From NCBI GenBank assembly GCA_963573385.1, contig CAUYLG010075506.1, forward strand, positions 62,001 through 126,000: DNA of 64,000 bases. Direction: 5' to 3'. This stretch comes from Cacajao melanocephalus (Eukaryota; Chordata; Mammalia; Primates; Pitheciidae). Shown here one piece after another: positions 39,605 through 53,915 of the stretch. Below the pieces are notes generated by a model, which searched no databases, was not told where the DNA came from, and saw only the letters and a list, made by a program, of their open reading frames with translations. Within the stretch, counting starts at the first letter, position 1, and the number at the start of each line of letters is the position of its first letter. The translations under genes were made by a program, and so were the position numbers.

Positions 39605-40057
39605 GGGACTGTGTGAGTGTGTGAACGAATGTGTGTGAGTGTGACTGTGTGTGCAAACTGAGTGGGGAGAGTGTGTATGTGACTGTAACTGTGAGTGTGT
39701 GTGTATGCGTGTGCCCTTGTGTGTGCTCACTGGGTGGCTGTGTGAGTTGTGTAGCTGTGAGAGCGTGCAGCTATGCATGAATCCCTATGTAACTGTGTGG
39801 GCCACTGAGCATGTGTGGGTGAGGGTGTGTGAGCACATATGAGTGTGAGGATGCATGTGTGTGAGAGATTGTGTGTGCATGATTGTGTGTGTTTGTGAAA
39901 GCAAGCGAGTGCACATGAGTTTGTGCATATGAGATGGTATGAGTATGTGTGTGTGCATGGGAACGGGGGAGAGTGTGGGCGTGCCTGTCAGTGGGTGTGA
40001 GTAAGCCTGTGTGAGCGCACATGTGAGCAGGTGTGTGCATGTGTGTGTGTGAACCTC
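39605..40057. repeat. GT-rich low-complexity block
   Basis: About 450 bp of GTGTGA, GTGTGT and GCATGTGTGTGA units; imperfect. Confidence 0.9.
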
Positions 40058-41149
40058 AGCCCACACTGAGAGGTGCCAGGGCCTTGGGCCTGGCTCTGGG
40101 ATGGCAGATCTCACTGGCTTTCCACGGAACCAGCTACTTCCTGGGGAAGGGAGGGGCAGTCTGTGGGGGTTGTGACAGTTCTGTGGTTGCAGGGGCAGCA
40201 GAACCTTCGCGTCCTTTTGGTCTCTAGCACAGTGGTACCTCCTCGAAGAGACCTTTCCTGAGCCACCAGCTCCCCATCAATGGGGTCCCATGGCCCCGCC
40301 CCCAGCAGTGCTGGTGCATTCGCCATCTGCTGGCCACTCCCTGTTTTGTGGTCCCCGCTGTGTTCCCAGTGCTCAGCTCTGGTCTGGCACACAGGATGCC
40401 CGGGGCCCTATTTGTCCAAGGCAAGAAAGAATTTGAGGCTGTGTCCAGGCCTCCTGCACCTGCCCCAGGCTCCCGCCCTGACTCCCTACCTGTGCCCCAG
40501 CCCCGCCTCTGCTCTCTGCTCAGAATGCTGGCAAAGGCCACCCTGGGGTCAGAGGCCTCCACTGGCCCTGGAGCTAGGAAGCCTGGGAGTCCGAGGCAGG
40601 CACTGGGGTCTCTGTCCAGGTAGGTTGGAATTTGTGCTTGTGGGCGTGGCCAGGTGTCTGCCCTGGGGTTTGTGTGTGTGTCTGTTTCCACTCACAGCTG
40701 GGATGCTTGTGCCCCTGCGTGTCTGACTCTGGTGCCCACCTATGTGCGGTCTGTGTCCTTCCTAACGGTGTTCCCGGGATAATCTTTCGCCATCACCCTT
40801 GGTGAGGATCTCTGGTAAGCACGGCTTCCTCTGGGAAGACGAATCTGGACGCCGGAACTCTCCACAGGTAGTGGAGGCTGCAGGAGCTCACCAGTGGCTT
40901 GGAGCCCACTGAGGCAAGGCCCAAGGACCCCATGCTACACATTAGCCACCCGGCTCCAAGTCCCATTTTCCTGTTGGGGAGATGCATCTAGAGGGCAGGG
41001 GTCTGGAGAGGTAGCGCCAGCCTTCTGCCCCAGTCGCAAGCTCACTCGAGGTGCTCTCTCTGCAGTCAGAGGTGCCACGGTCCTCCAGTTTCCAGCCCCA
41101 CCCACCCCCAACTCGGCCAGTGCCCTTTGGGGGAAATACCAGGCCAGGA

Positions 41150-42070
41150 AGGGTGCGCATCCCCGCGCGTCCTAGGGACAGAAGGGCGGACACCGGGCGC
41201 GTGGCTCGGGAGCCCCAAGGCCCCTGCGCCGCACACCGCCCCCCGCGCCCGCTCCCTGCTCCCTCCCTCCTCCTCCTCCTCCCCCCCGCTCCCGCCCCCA
41301 CCCCCCTCCCTCCCTCCGCGCTCAGAGCTGCGGCTGGAGCGGAGCGCGCCGCGTCGCCCGCCGCTAGTGCAGAGCGTGGGGAGCACTCGGCCGCAGCTCT
41401 CGCCCGCCGCGGAGGGTTGCGTCCCGCGCCGCCGGCCAGGCCGCCCCGTGCCCGGGCCTTTCAGTCCTTGGAGCGGATCGTTGCCCGCCGGGCGCCCGCC
41501 CGCAGCGACAGCGCCCGCCGGAGCCGAGGCCGCGGCGGCGGCCGTGCCCATGCCCGGGTAAGTGGTGCTCGGGGCGCGCGGGCGCCGCCAGGGTGGGCAC
41601 GGGCGCGGCGCGGGCATAGGCGCAGGCGGGGGCCAGAGGGTGGCCCAGCAGGTGGCGCCGCGGCAGGTGGGGGGACGCGGGTCCCCGCCCGAGGCACCTG
41701 CGCCCCGCGCCGGGCCTGCGTGTCCTTGCGGCACCGCGGCCGCGCGTCACCCAGGGGCCCCAGGCCGGCGGGCAGAGCCCGGCATCCTACACCCTGCGCC
41801 CTGAGCCCCGCATCGCGCGCGCAGGCGCATCCGTGTCTGAGGAACAAGGCCGTTGGGGGCTGCGGGCCGGGGCTCAGGGTGGGCACAGCTGGGGGTGCGG
41901 GATCTGGGCCGGGAGCCCGCGGGTGCGCACGCACCTTCCCGGAGCCTCGGGCATCCCCTCCCCCCCCCCGCACCCTCACACTGTATCATCCTCCCCCTCT
42001 CGCGTTCCCACACCGTCCCCCACACGCCCACGCGGCTGCCCAAGAGACCCCGCCGCGGTCATGGGCAGTG
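41150..42070. promoter_or_regulatory. ATP2B3: CpG island / ATP2B3 promoter
   Basis: The densest CpG stretch in the window, covering the predicted ATP2B3 first exon. TATA-less, with repeated GC boxes and CCCTCCCT tracts just upstream (about 41,262-41,312). Its distance downstream of BGN and upstream of the first coding exon fits the human ATP2B3 layout. Confidence 0.75.
41320..41557 (+). other. ATP2B3: ATP2B3 exon 1 (noncoding leader), predicted
   Basis: GC-rich leader ending in a strong donor, CCCGG|GTAAGT at 41,558. The 5' end is only approximate. An ATG eight bases before the donor (41,550) would open an upstream reading frame after splicing to 59,680. It is assigned to ATP2B3 from position, CpG island and donor; no protein content can prove it. 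Confidence 0.6.
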
Positions 42071-42929
42071 CCCAGGAGGAGCCGCCCGGGGCGCACTTAG
42101 GTAACTTCTCCATCCCTCCAGGAACAGCTATCTCCCCCTCCTCGCCTCTGTGACCTTGGCCAGCCAGCTTTTACTGTGGCCACCTCCGTTTTCTCACGGG
42201 TGAAGGCTTTGGCTTTAAGATTCTGGAATTTGGAATGGCAGGTGTCGCATCTCCCAGACCCTGAGATGATGGGCTGCTCTCTCCAGGACCTGGTCTCCTT
42301 CCCTCTGCTGGCCCTTCTGGGGGCTGGTGGCTCAGCCAGCTGGCTGAGAAGGGGTGGGAGGTAGGGCAGGTTAGGACTGGAGGGAGTTTTTGGAGAGCCC
42401 TCTGGGGTGAGGGCTCCTTGAGGGTTTGGGAGAGACTGTGGAAAAGCTCCTTCGCTCACTCAAGGGGCAGGGAAGGGACCAGAATTCCTCAGCTAGACGC
42501 TTGCTAGTTCCTGGTGCGGCCATATGACTTTCAAAGACGAAGTTCCAGGGCCTCCAACCTCAAGGGACTCCCCGTCTGCCAAAGGGCCAAGTCTAGCCTG
42601 TCCCCAGCTGGCCCCCACCCCGAATTCTGCTGGCACCCTACAAGTTAGCCGACTTCCCCTGGCTGACGGGCACCAGTCTGGCAGGCACCCCCTGCACCGC
42701 CTCCCCTCCTTTGCCCATTAGGCTCTGTACCCTCACCCCTGCCATCACCCCTCACTAGTCAGTGACCATGTTAAGGCAGGGACTGGCTCTTAACTTGCAC
42801 GGGCTGCTCGAGTGCCCAGCACAGGCCTGGCACAGAGTGGGCACCTGGTTTCTGCATGGCATATTCATGACCTTGACCTCACTGAATCTGCAGACTCACT
42901 GAACAGGAGAGGCAAGGCCTGGATTTTTG

Positions 42930-43200
42930 TCCCCATTTTTCAGATGGGAGCATTGAGGCCCCAAAGAGGAAAAGGGACTCAGCCCTGAATTGAGGCCCCT
43001 TCCCTCACGAGTAGATGGCTGGGGACATTCCTATAGTCCTGGTAGTGGGGGGAGAGGTTATCTTCACAATCAAAGGCCAGCCCCACTTCCTGAGCTCCAT
43101 CTGAGTCTCATATCAACCACACGAGTAAACGGCTGTTTTCATCCCCCAAACACACACTTTTCACAGATGAGGAAACCAAAGCTATGTGGCTCGTGAGAGG
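42930..43200 (+). repeat. MIR-like fragments
   Basis: 'ccccatttttcagatgggagcattgaggc' near 42,931 and 'tttcacagatgaggaaaccaaag' near 43,160 are the conserved core of MIR SINEs in + orientation. Short and diverged; two pieces are likely. Confidence 0.6.
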
Positions 43201-44204
43201 AGCTAGGAAGCTGAGGAGAGGGCTAGGGGTGCCTAGGCCCCTGCAGCACTCAGCTGAGACTCAGTAGAGGGTCCCAGGGTGAGGTCAGGCCCTGGAGTCT
43301 GCGCCATCAGAAAGTGCTGGGCAGTTGTGGTCCTGGGCCATTGATTGTCCCTTCTGCTGGCCCCAAGGCGGGGAAAGGCCAAGGACACAGCCAGTCTCCA
43401 TCAGCTCCACCTGGGCCGTGCCCAGCACGGCCAGGTGGTTTGAGTGCAGGGGCAAGCTTGCTCTCACACAGCAGGGGGTAACAGGCAGATGGAAGTGGGG
43501 AGGGTGTGGGAGGGGGTTTTGCACAGAGCCAGAAGGAGAGCCGGTCCTTTGAGGAAGGAAGTCCCCAAGGCTAAGAGCATACCAGGGGACGGCCATGATG
43601 CCAGGCAGAAGAGATGCCACAATCGGCCCCCCGAGAGGCAAGGAAGGGGCCAGAGGGGGCTCGTGTGGCTGCCTGGGGCCTCAGTGACAGCAGCTCCATG
43701 CCTGATGGTCTTTGTGACCTTGGCCAAGTCCCTTCTCCATTCCAGATTCAGGGAGGTGGGAGTGGGCCTGGGTGAGCTGGAGCTTCAGAGGTTGAATCAT
43801 TCACTAGTGGGAGAAGCCAAGCCTGTGAGTCAGTGAGTGCTCTCCATCCCAGAACAGCTGCTCTCAGCCCATGGATGCAGCCACGGAGTGCCGAGGTCAG
43901 CTTCGGAGGCCCCTCTGAGAATGTCTTGTGGAGAGGGGCCCCTTGCCTGTCCAGTAGACAGGATGAGGGTGCCTCTGAGCCCCAGGGGCTTCTGAGAGCT
44001 GAGTACCCGCTGGGCAACTTGCAGCCAGCAGAACCAGGCAGAGCTTCCTCTGGCCTTTGCACCTCCTCCCCCACCTCACAGAGCAAGTCATCAGCATATA
44101 TGAACTCCCTTCAAATTGATGGCTTGTGTATTTCACCAATGGCCACTGTCTCCATCAGTGGTCAGCAGCACGTCAAGTAATGTCAACAATGACAGTAGTT
44201 ATAA

Positions 44205-44425
44205 TGACAGTCACTTTATGTCAGATACTGAGTGCCATACAGACATTCCCTCGCCCACTTAATTGAAACAACAACAAATGATTGCAAGTGCTGCTATCCC
44301 CATTTTGCAAATGAGAGTGAGACCCAGAGAGGTTAGGTAACTTGCCCAAGGTCACACAGCTGGTAGGTAGCAAATCCAGGGCTGGAATGCAGTCCATCAG
44401 GCTCCGGAGTCTGGTCTGTGCATGT
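44205..44425 (+). mobile_element. MIR SINE, near full length
   Basis: The motif order is characteristic of MIR: 'tatgtcagatactgagtgcc', 'tccccattttgcaaatgaga', 'agaggttaggtaacttgccc', 'aaggtcacacagctggtagg', 'ccagggctggaatgcagtcc'. Confidence 0.88.
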
Positions 44426-45489
44426 AGCCATTTGTTCCTGTATCTCCAGAAGTGTGTGCAGAAGTCAGCAGAATAGAGCGCGGTTCTTGTGAACTCACCG
44501 TCTAGGGTACTCCCAGCCCTGTGGGCTGAGGCCGGGGATTCTTGAGAAGAACTTGCACCTCTGCCCCATCTACCGACTGAGAGAAATGGACAACAGGTGG
44601 ATTTAGATCAATCTCCAGCAAGTCAGAGACTGATGTGCTTTGCATTCGTGGCCGCTTCAGGGCACTCCGAAGCACTGGTAGTGCGTGTAAAGGGCAGCTG
44701 AGAGATAGGGACCTGGGCTGTGGCACTGAAGGCAGACGCTTCCATCTAAGCACTTGTGAACCTCACCAGCGCCATCTCTGAGATGGGCCGAGGCACTGGA
44801 CTCTCACTGTGACTTTGCAGCAAGCTCCCCAGCAACGCCCCGGGCTGGGTATGCCAGGCAGAGACCAGGAGCATGCACAGGGCTCCTCCCTTCCCCGCCC
44901 TGGCTGAGCTGGCAGAAGCTAGGCCAAGCGGTGCCTAGCTAGAAGGCCCTCCCCTGCCTGGGCTCCTTCTGTTGGGTGGGCGGTGCTGGCAGCGGGCCTG
45001 GGAGCCTGCAGAGAAGGATCAGAGCCACGCGTCACCGTCACCGGGGCAGAGGGAAGGAAGCTCTCAAATGCAGGGGAATTCGGGCATCCTGGACTGCCCA
45101 AGGTTGGGAAAGGGACAAGTCCAAGGTCACGTGGCTGAGTAGGTGACAGAACCCAAATCAGAGCAACAGGGCAAGGGTAGAAATGCCAATGGTTGGGGAA
45201 TCTTGGGACTGGCAGGACTCTTTGAGCACAGGGAGGTTTCCAGAATCTGGCTTCCAAATCAAAGTTGTGCAAAGCGGGTATGTCTCAGTGTCCTTGGAGA
45301 GCACCATATTTAAAGTGGTCCTGAGCCAGCCTCTCTTGTTCTGTAGGTGGGTCCCTCAGGAAACAAGCAACCATTTTCTTCCAATGGGAAGTTCTCCCCT
45401 GAGGCCACAGACTCAAGGCACTTTCTCCAGCTATGCTGTGCAAGTTTTTATTAGAATGCACTTCCTTAGGTGCATAAGGCTGCTGGCTA

Positions 45490-46260
45490 CCATCACAGAC
45501 AGTGCAGATGGAAAACATTTCCATCACTCCAGAATGTTCTGTCACACAGAGCTGCCTTACGGGAAATGGAAACCCAAGTCCTTACACGGACCCCGAAGCC
45601 ACCTCCCACACCCACTCCCTGGTGGCACAAGGCCACTGATGCACCAGCTTGGGTTCCCGCAGAGAACCATCCTGAAGAGAAGCCCCAAAGAGGGCTGACT
45701 GGTCACAGATATTTGAAGATGTATTCTGTGATGAGGTGGGCTCCAGTCTGAAAGCTTGACAGGTAGGGACAGAAGGTGCCAGGCTGGGCTTGAGCGGGTC
45801 GTTCCTCAGAAGGGATGAGTGCATTCCATTGTCAGGAAGGGGCCAGTCATGCCAGGGCCCACATCTTACTCATGTGATGGACATGAGGGATACTGCCCTT
45901 GTTCACTGCGGGCCAGGCTCTGTGTTTGCTACAGGGGAGATGACAGAGAGGAGAAAGCAAACACGGTGCCCTTGCTGCCCTCCTGGAGCCTCTGCACTTT
46001 GCTAAGAGTTCACCAAAGTAAAAGTGCAAACCTGGCTGGGGCCCCAGCCGGTGTCTCCCAGGGCTCCGGTCCACAGCCTGAGTCCCTGCCCATCCTGCCC
46101 TGACCCCGCCTCCTCTGCAGCCACACGTGGCTGATGGCTCCATATGGGACAGTGCAGAGAGGGAACATTTCCATCACTCCGGAATGTTCTGTCACACAGA
46201 GCTTCTTTAGAGCGAATGGAGACTCGAGTCCTCACCCGGACCTAGACACCCCCGCTAAGC
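45490..46260. repeat. Dispersed direct duplication of a ~115-bp segment (hAT-MER-like core)
   Basis: Copy 1 at about 45,478-45,592 and copy 2 at about 46,128-46,245 share 'cagtgcaga', 'aacatttccatcactcc', 'gaatgttctgtcacacagag' and a further downstream stretch ending 'agtcct(t/c)ac(a/c)cggacc'. By eye about four in five bases agree. The core resembles hAT-Charlie MER repeats ('gctaccatattggacagcac...aacatttccatcattgcaga'). Confidence 0.8.
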
Positions 46261-46849
46261 CCACTGCCCCATGGCTCCTAGAAGGGTGCGCCAGGCAGGG
46301 GCTCTCCGAGAGCTGCTCAGATACCTGGACAAACACAGACAGGGGAGGAGGGAAAGGGCCTCCGTCCTAGCAGCCCACCATGCCACGGGGGATGCCCAGA
46401 CCTCAACTCGTGCTGACTCCGGTGGCCCCAGCACATCCAACCTGGGGCAAAAACCAGATCCAGCCTCCGCGTGGTCCCTGTGAGGCCCCGCCATGTGCCC
46501 TACATGCTGTGTGTGCTCAGGAAACAGCAAGGAGGAGCCGTGGGGTTTTTTTAAAAAATAACATTGATTTCTTCCTATTGAAAAACAATCCTCTTAATAT
46601 GCTCTCTGTAGGAAATGTATGAAACACAGAGAAGTTGAAGATGGAGTAAACCTATCCGATCGTGCAAACGCAATTCAACATCTCCATTTTATTTCTTTCG
46701 CATTACTGTCATTATACCATGAGCTCAATTGTGTAATCTGTTTTTTACTTCACATAAGCATTTTCTTTATTAGTATAATCCCTTCTTAAATGAATGGCTT
46801 TTTCAAAATGGTTATAGTTTAATTTTTTTTAAGATTATGAACCTAGTTA

Positions 46850-47860
<1,011 letters not shown>

Positions 47861-47944
47861 CTTCGTGTGTGTGTGTGTGTGTGTGTATGTCTATTGGGGT
47901 AGTGTAGTTGCATTTTTAAGACATTTAACTCTTTCATTTAGGTA

Positions 47945-48160
47945 TCAGCAAGCTTTTTCTGCAAAAGGCCAGAAGGTAAATAGGTTTCCATTTTGCAGGC
48001 CACATAGTCTCTGTCCCAACTACTCAACTGTGCATGGTAGCCTGCAGGTAGCCACAGACAATGCAAAATGAGTGGGCGTGGCTGTGTCTCAGTAAAACTT
48101 TATTAGCAAGAACACTGGGCTACCAGATTTGGCACTTAAGCTGTGATTTGCCAAACTGTT
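47945..48160. mobile_element. hAT-Charlie-type MER DNA transposon copy (MER20-like)
   Basis: 'agcaagctttttctgcaaaa', 'ggccacatagtctctgtccc', 'aactactcaactgtgcatgg', 'agtgggcgtggctgtgtctc' and 'agtaaaactttattagcaag', closing with 'gtgatttgccaaac', match a well-known primate MER repeat with CAGGGGTCGGCAAAC-like ends. The exact family name is from recall. Confidence 0.75.
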
Positions 48161-51100
48161 GAACCCAAAGGAGATGTGTCTTGGGGAATCGTATGAGGTG
48201 AGGATCTAAGGTGCATCCTTTGCAGATTGCTAACCAATTGTCCCATCTCTAGTAGCAAATCAGTTGTTCCCTGGATCGTTTGCATGCAGTGACGCTCGTC
48301 TGCAGTCAGGCCTGATGCTGGCTGCACGTCCTGTCCCACGGGCCTCTCTGTGTGCTCCTGTGCTGATGATGTGCTTTTGCCTCTTGTACCTGATATCGTT
48401 TCATACCTGACCTGCCAGCCCCACCTCAGTAATCCTAAAGCTTGCTTCTCCATCTGGTGAACATTAGAAGCACTTTGTCAGTCCCCCTTCCTCCCTCCTC
48501 ACCAACATAAGGCACTGGGCGACACATTCTCTGGACATCCTCAGAGTTCTGATGCCGCTGATGAGTCCTGTCCCCATGGGGTTGGGTGGTGGCTGGCTCC
48601 GTGCGGATGCTGCGGGTTTGCCTCTCGGCACAGGAGGTGGGTGTGGGCAGAAGAGCACCATCCTGAGCGAAGGCCCCCAGCTGAGGATGGCCAGATGGGC
48701 CCAGGAATGCCAGAGCCTCCTGATTGAGAGACACAAAAACAAAGCTGGCAGCACGGGAGATTAGGAAGCCACTGCTGGGCCAGCAGAAGATGACTTCAAA
48801 TGATGGGACTTTGGTCTTTCTGCTGCTCTTTTGGAAATCACTGTCCTGATACTCAGAATTCCTTGCACTCCGGCATTTCAAATCTAATTCTGAACCAGGC
48901 TAAGGCCCATGGAGTGGCTGGTTTGTAACTGAACGTACATTCCCACGGATTGCAGGCCAGGGGTGTGACAGTGGCACAGGGTGTGACCAAGTGGGAAGGG
49001 GCCCTTTCTCCAGATTGGACCAGCCTGGTGGAAACTGCTTGGCTCCCCCAGAGAGCAGCAGGGGCAGGAGAGTGTGTCCAGCCCAGATTCCTGGGCAGAG
49101 CAAGGGCTCGCTAGGCACAAGGGTCCATTCCACCCCCACCATGGGCCTCGGCTCCATTTCTCCTGGAAGCATCCAGGACCAGACACTGCCACCTCTTAGT
49201 TTGGAGGCACAGGCCCAGGGGTCTCCAGGTACTCTCCCGCAGTCAGAGGATGGCTGCCAGCTGATGGTCCCACACCTGGTGCAGAAGAGGAGAGCACCCA
49301 CCTAGTCTCGTCTCCCCCTCCTGGCCTGTGGTTCATCTGCCCACAACACTGTGACCAGCAGCGAGGCTTGAAAACCTCTGTCCTGGGGAATGGAGCAAGA
49401 GTCCCTCCTTGCAACCCATCTATGGGGCCAGAGGGTGAGAATGGGCTGGCCTGGGGGCCACTGCCCCAGACCCCTGCCCTGGTAGCTCCTAGAGAGGCCC
49501 TCGTGGCTCCCGAACCACCACCTGGCCATCTGTGCCCCATCCACCCTTCCCTGAAGGAGGAAGCTGGGCTATAGCACCGTCATGGGAGGGGTGCGTGAGA
49601 TGGAGATGGGCAGGGTTGGGGTCTCCCCTAAGGGAGGAGGGAAGAGGGTGAGCATGCAGAGCAGACATCCACCCCTCCAGGTCCTGTCCCCAACCCAGCT
49701 GTGCTCTGCTGATGCCTTCCCAGTGGGGAGAGCGGGCGTCTGTCCATGAGCACAGAGTGGGTGGGAGGAATGCTGCCGATGACAGAGGATGATAAGAGGG
49801 TCAGGAACTGGAGAAGCGGCCAGCTGGTGGTGGGGAGGTGGGGGGACCTGATAGGCTGTGGGGCACGCTGAGGGAGAGACTCGGAACCCTGCGTTGGTGT
49901 TGCTTCCAGCCTGAGAGGGGCCCTCTGCCTCTGCACCCCCTTCAGGCGCCCCTGGAGTGCTGCAGGAGCTTTGTGGCACTTTCTCTGGGCTTTGCTGGCA
50001 GAGCTTTGGGCTCCTATGCTGGGTTCCTGGGTCAGTTCGTGCGACTCAGACAGCAGCGAAGCCCTTGGCGACCTTCAGATCCTGCTGTCACGGCCTTGGC
50101 TGCAGCATCTGACATGCCCTCTGTCTGGGCACCCTCACCACTTGCTCTTCCTCTGTTGCCACAGTTAGCAGCAGGCATCCTGCCCCCCAGCGGGGAAAGT
50201 GGCACAGATGCTCCTGTGTGCGCATTCCTTGGGTCTGGGTCACACAAAGGCAGCCTCAACTCCCATCTTCAGGGAGCCCCCATTTAGAGGTCTGCCTTCC
50301 AGATCCTTTTATTGGCCTCTGACCTTGAACCCAATGAGTCCACCCCAGCCTGTCCTCCCAAAGACTTTTGCCTGCTTCCAGAAAGCAGGATGCCCCTTCT
50401 GCTGCCCCTGCCAGGATTCCTAATGGGGCCCCACGGGACTCATTCCCTAGGAGGACGCGTGTGTGTGTCCTGGTAGCGCCTTATTTAGTCACTGCCTGTC
50501 CGAGCTGGAAGGACTCAGGCCTGCCCACAGCCCGATGGCCTCCAGCTGCCTGTAATTTCCTTAATTACCTATTTAGGCCTTGACGGCTTCCGGTCCTCAG
50601 AGCTGGCTCTGAGATTGGAAGCGGGCTGGGATGGGCACCAAGATACCCAGACAGAGCTGGGGCGACTTGGGGCACCTCTCCTCCCATCCACATGCTCTCT
50701 GGCTATGAAGGGCTGGGAGGACAGGGACCCGGCTTCCTACTGGACCCCAAACACAAGGTCTCCGTCCTTTCGCAAGCTAGAGTCTTCCACGCTGGCGACA
50801 GCCACCATGTTTCTAGGTCCCTGTGCCATCCATGCCATCAGAGCTGCTGGGCAGGCCAGGACTGGCAGGAGGGGCGTGGGGAGCGCGTGGGAGCGCGTGG
50901 GGAGTGCATGGGGGCGGGGTAGTGGCTGGCCAGGCTCAGGCTGCAATGCAGCTGGCAGCCCGCTCTAATTGGATAATTAGTGTCATTATGCTTCCTGCTC
51001 CTTCGCTCTCTCCTTCTGCAGCTCTTGCCTTCTCTGGCAGGAAACAGTTGACTGTCCCCCAACCCTCAGTGCCCTCAGTGTAGACTTCTGGCCCCAATCA

Positions 51101-51759
51101 TGAAGGGGCTTCCAACCTCCCTGTGGGATCCAGGGACAGTGGCGTTGTGAGGGCCACCTGCGTGGGAGACAGGAGTGCTGTGGGGGTCCAGGCAAGTTTG
51201 GGGAAGCATCCAGAGAGGCACATGGGTTCAGCCCCCTGCCGAACGGAATGTTCTGGCTTCACCGGTGGAGCTTGGTCCTGACCTGTGAACCCCGGGGTCC
51301 AGCTGGAGTCCAGCTGAGGACTTCAGGACAAGCCTCGGGAGGGGCGCGTGCAGTAGGAGGGGCTGACTCAGCAAAGAGTATCGCCCTGTTTGGCTTCCTG
51401 GAGATCTCAGGGGCTTGAAGGAACTTCCTGGAAAATGAGCCCAGGGCCCTGGGGACCCAGCTCAGGGTGTGTGGCTAGGTGGAGCTCTGTCTCCTCACCA
51501 ACCCAGCGAGAAGGAACGGGAACCCATTTCACAGATTAAAAAGTGAAGGGCCGGAGAGCTTGAGTGAAAGCCAGCTGGCATGGTTGGGGCTCTCCAACTC
51601 CAGCACCTGCACTCCGGAGCCCTGAGGTTTATGGGAACAGATTTCCTGCCCAGTCACTTTGTTGAACCCTTTTAATTGGTTCTAATCACTTGCTTTTTGC
51701 TTTTCTGGGGTTTTCTGGGCAATAACTTGGCAGAGGAGCAATGTAGAATCCTCTGGAGC

Positions 51760-51890
51760 TAGACTACTGGAGGGCACGTTGGCCTCTGCTCTTGGCTTGC
51801 CTGTGACCTTGAGTGAGCGCCTCTAACCACTCTGTGCCTGAGCTACATCCGCTCTTTGGTGGAGACCATCACCCCATGCTGTAGAAGCTT
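51760..51890 (-). repeat. MIR-like fragment, minus orientation
   Basis: 'cctgtgaccttgagtgagcg' then 'ctaaccactctgtgcctgag' is the reverse of the MIR core (usually 'tgtgaccttgggcaagtcact...ctctgtgcctcagtttcc'). Confidence 0.55.
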
Positions 51891-52949
51891 ATGGCAGAGT
51901 GAATGCTAGGGACTGGGGGTGCTCGTGATAGGACTGTCATTCCGTCCATTGTTCGTGGCTCTATCCTCTCCCTTCTGCCTTAGCTAGAGCTTCTAGGACA
52001 ATATCATGCCCCAGGGAGCTCAGGGGAGTGTGGGGATTTTGTAGGTCCCGGAGTGAAGATTTACTCGGGCTATGGGCTTAACCTGTCTAACAGAGACTCT
52101 GCATAACAGTAGCTTCAGTGAGAGAGAATTGACTTCTTTCTCATGTAAGAGTCTGGGTGGCCAACCTAGGCCCAGCGTGATAGCTACTTGGCCCTCGGGG
52201 ATCTGAGCTCCTTTCATTGTGTCATACGTGGATTCCATCTGCAAGATGGCAAAAGATGGATAGCTGCGGCTGCACCTGTTCCCACACTGGCGTTCCAGCC
52301 AGCAGGAAGGAGGGGAAGGGCAGAGGAGGGCACATTCCTTCTCTTTAAGGACACAACCCTGAAGTTGTCCCTGTCATTTTTGCTCATACCCAATTGGCCA
52401 GGACATAGTCAGATGGTCGTGGTTAGCTGCAAGGGAGTTGGGGAAATATAATCGTTAGCTGGATGACAAGACGCTTAGCTGAAAATTGAAACATGGCATA
52501 GGAAGTGGGGATTCATTCACACCTCCTCAAGACACATTTGAGAAATGGAAGGTACCTATCTTGAGGTCAGACCTTCCCCAGGAGACCTGGCCAGCCCTTC
52601 TGGGAACGGAATGGGGTCCATACCTTTGAAGAAGTGAGGCAACAAGAGGGGGCCATTTGCGAGCAAGAGGGCGGGAGCAGCGGCGATGGCCTCTCTCCAC
52701 TGATCCGGTCCTATATACCAAATAGGGCACCCACCTGGCTGGGCAGGATATGGAAGGTGTTAAAAGCCACAGAGGCTGTAGGGTGGGGGTAGGGTGCGTG
52801 GGGAAGGGTCTGCTTGGGTTTCCATATCCAATAGTGGGTTTCCTGGAAGTTAAAATCCATACAGGCAGACTGCTGGCTGATTGGGCTCGAAGGCACTGAA
52901 ACTTCTGCAATCACAGTGTGTTCTATTGTGGACTTATACACCTCGTAAA

Positions 52950-53915
<966 letters not shown>

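Larger units (their letters stand above)
32576..41150. other. BGN-ATP2B3 intergenic spacer, rich in simple repeats
   Basis: No coding exon recognised. It contains a truncated Alu (34,068), CA-rich blocks (34,596 and 35,283), GT-rich blocks (37,045 and 39,605), an old interspersed repeat (36,830-37,580) and a 25-bp tandem duplication (33,858). The long open frames here arise from stop-free CA repeats. Confidence 0.7.

Noticed and set aside
41051..42100. 349-codon open frame over the CpG island
   Set aside because: Pro/Arg/Ala-rich translation expected from CpG-island DNA, and it contains the exon 1 donor. No homologous domain is visible.
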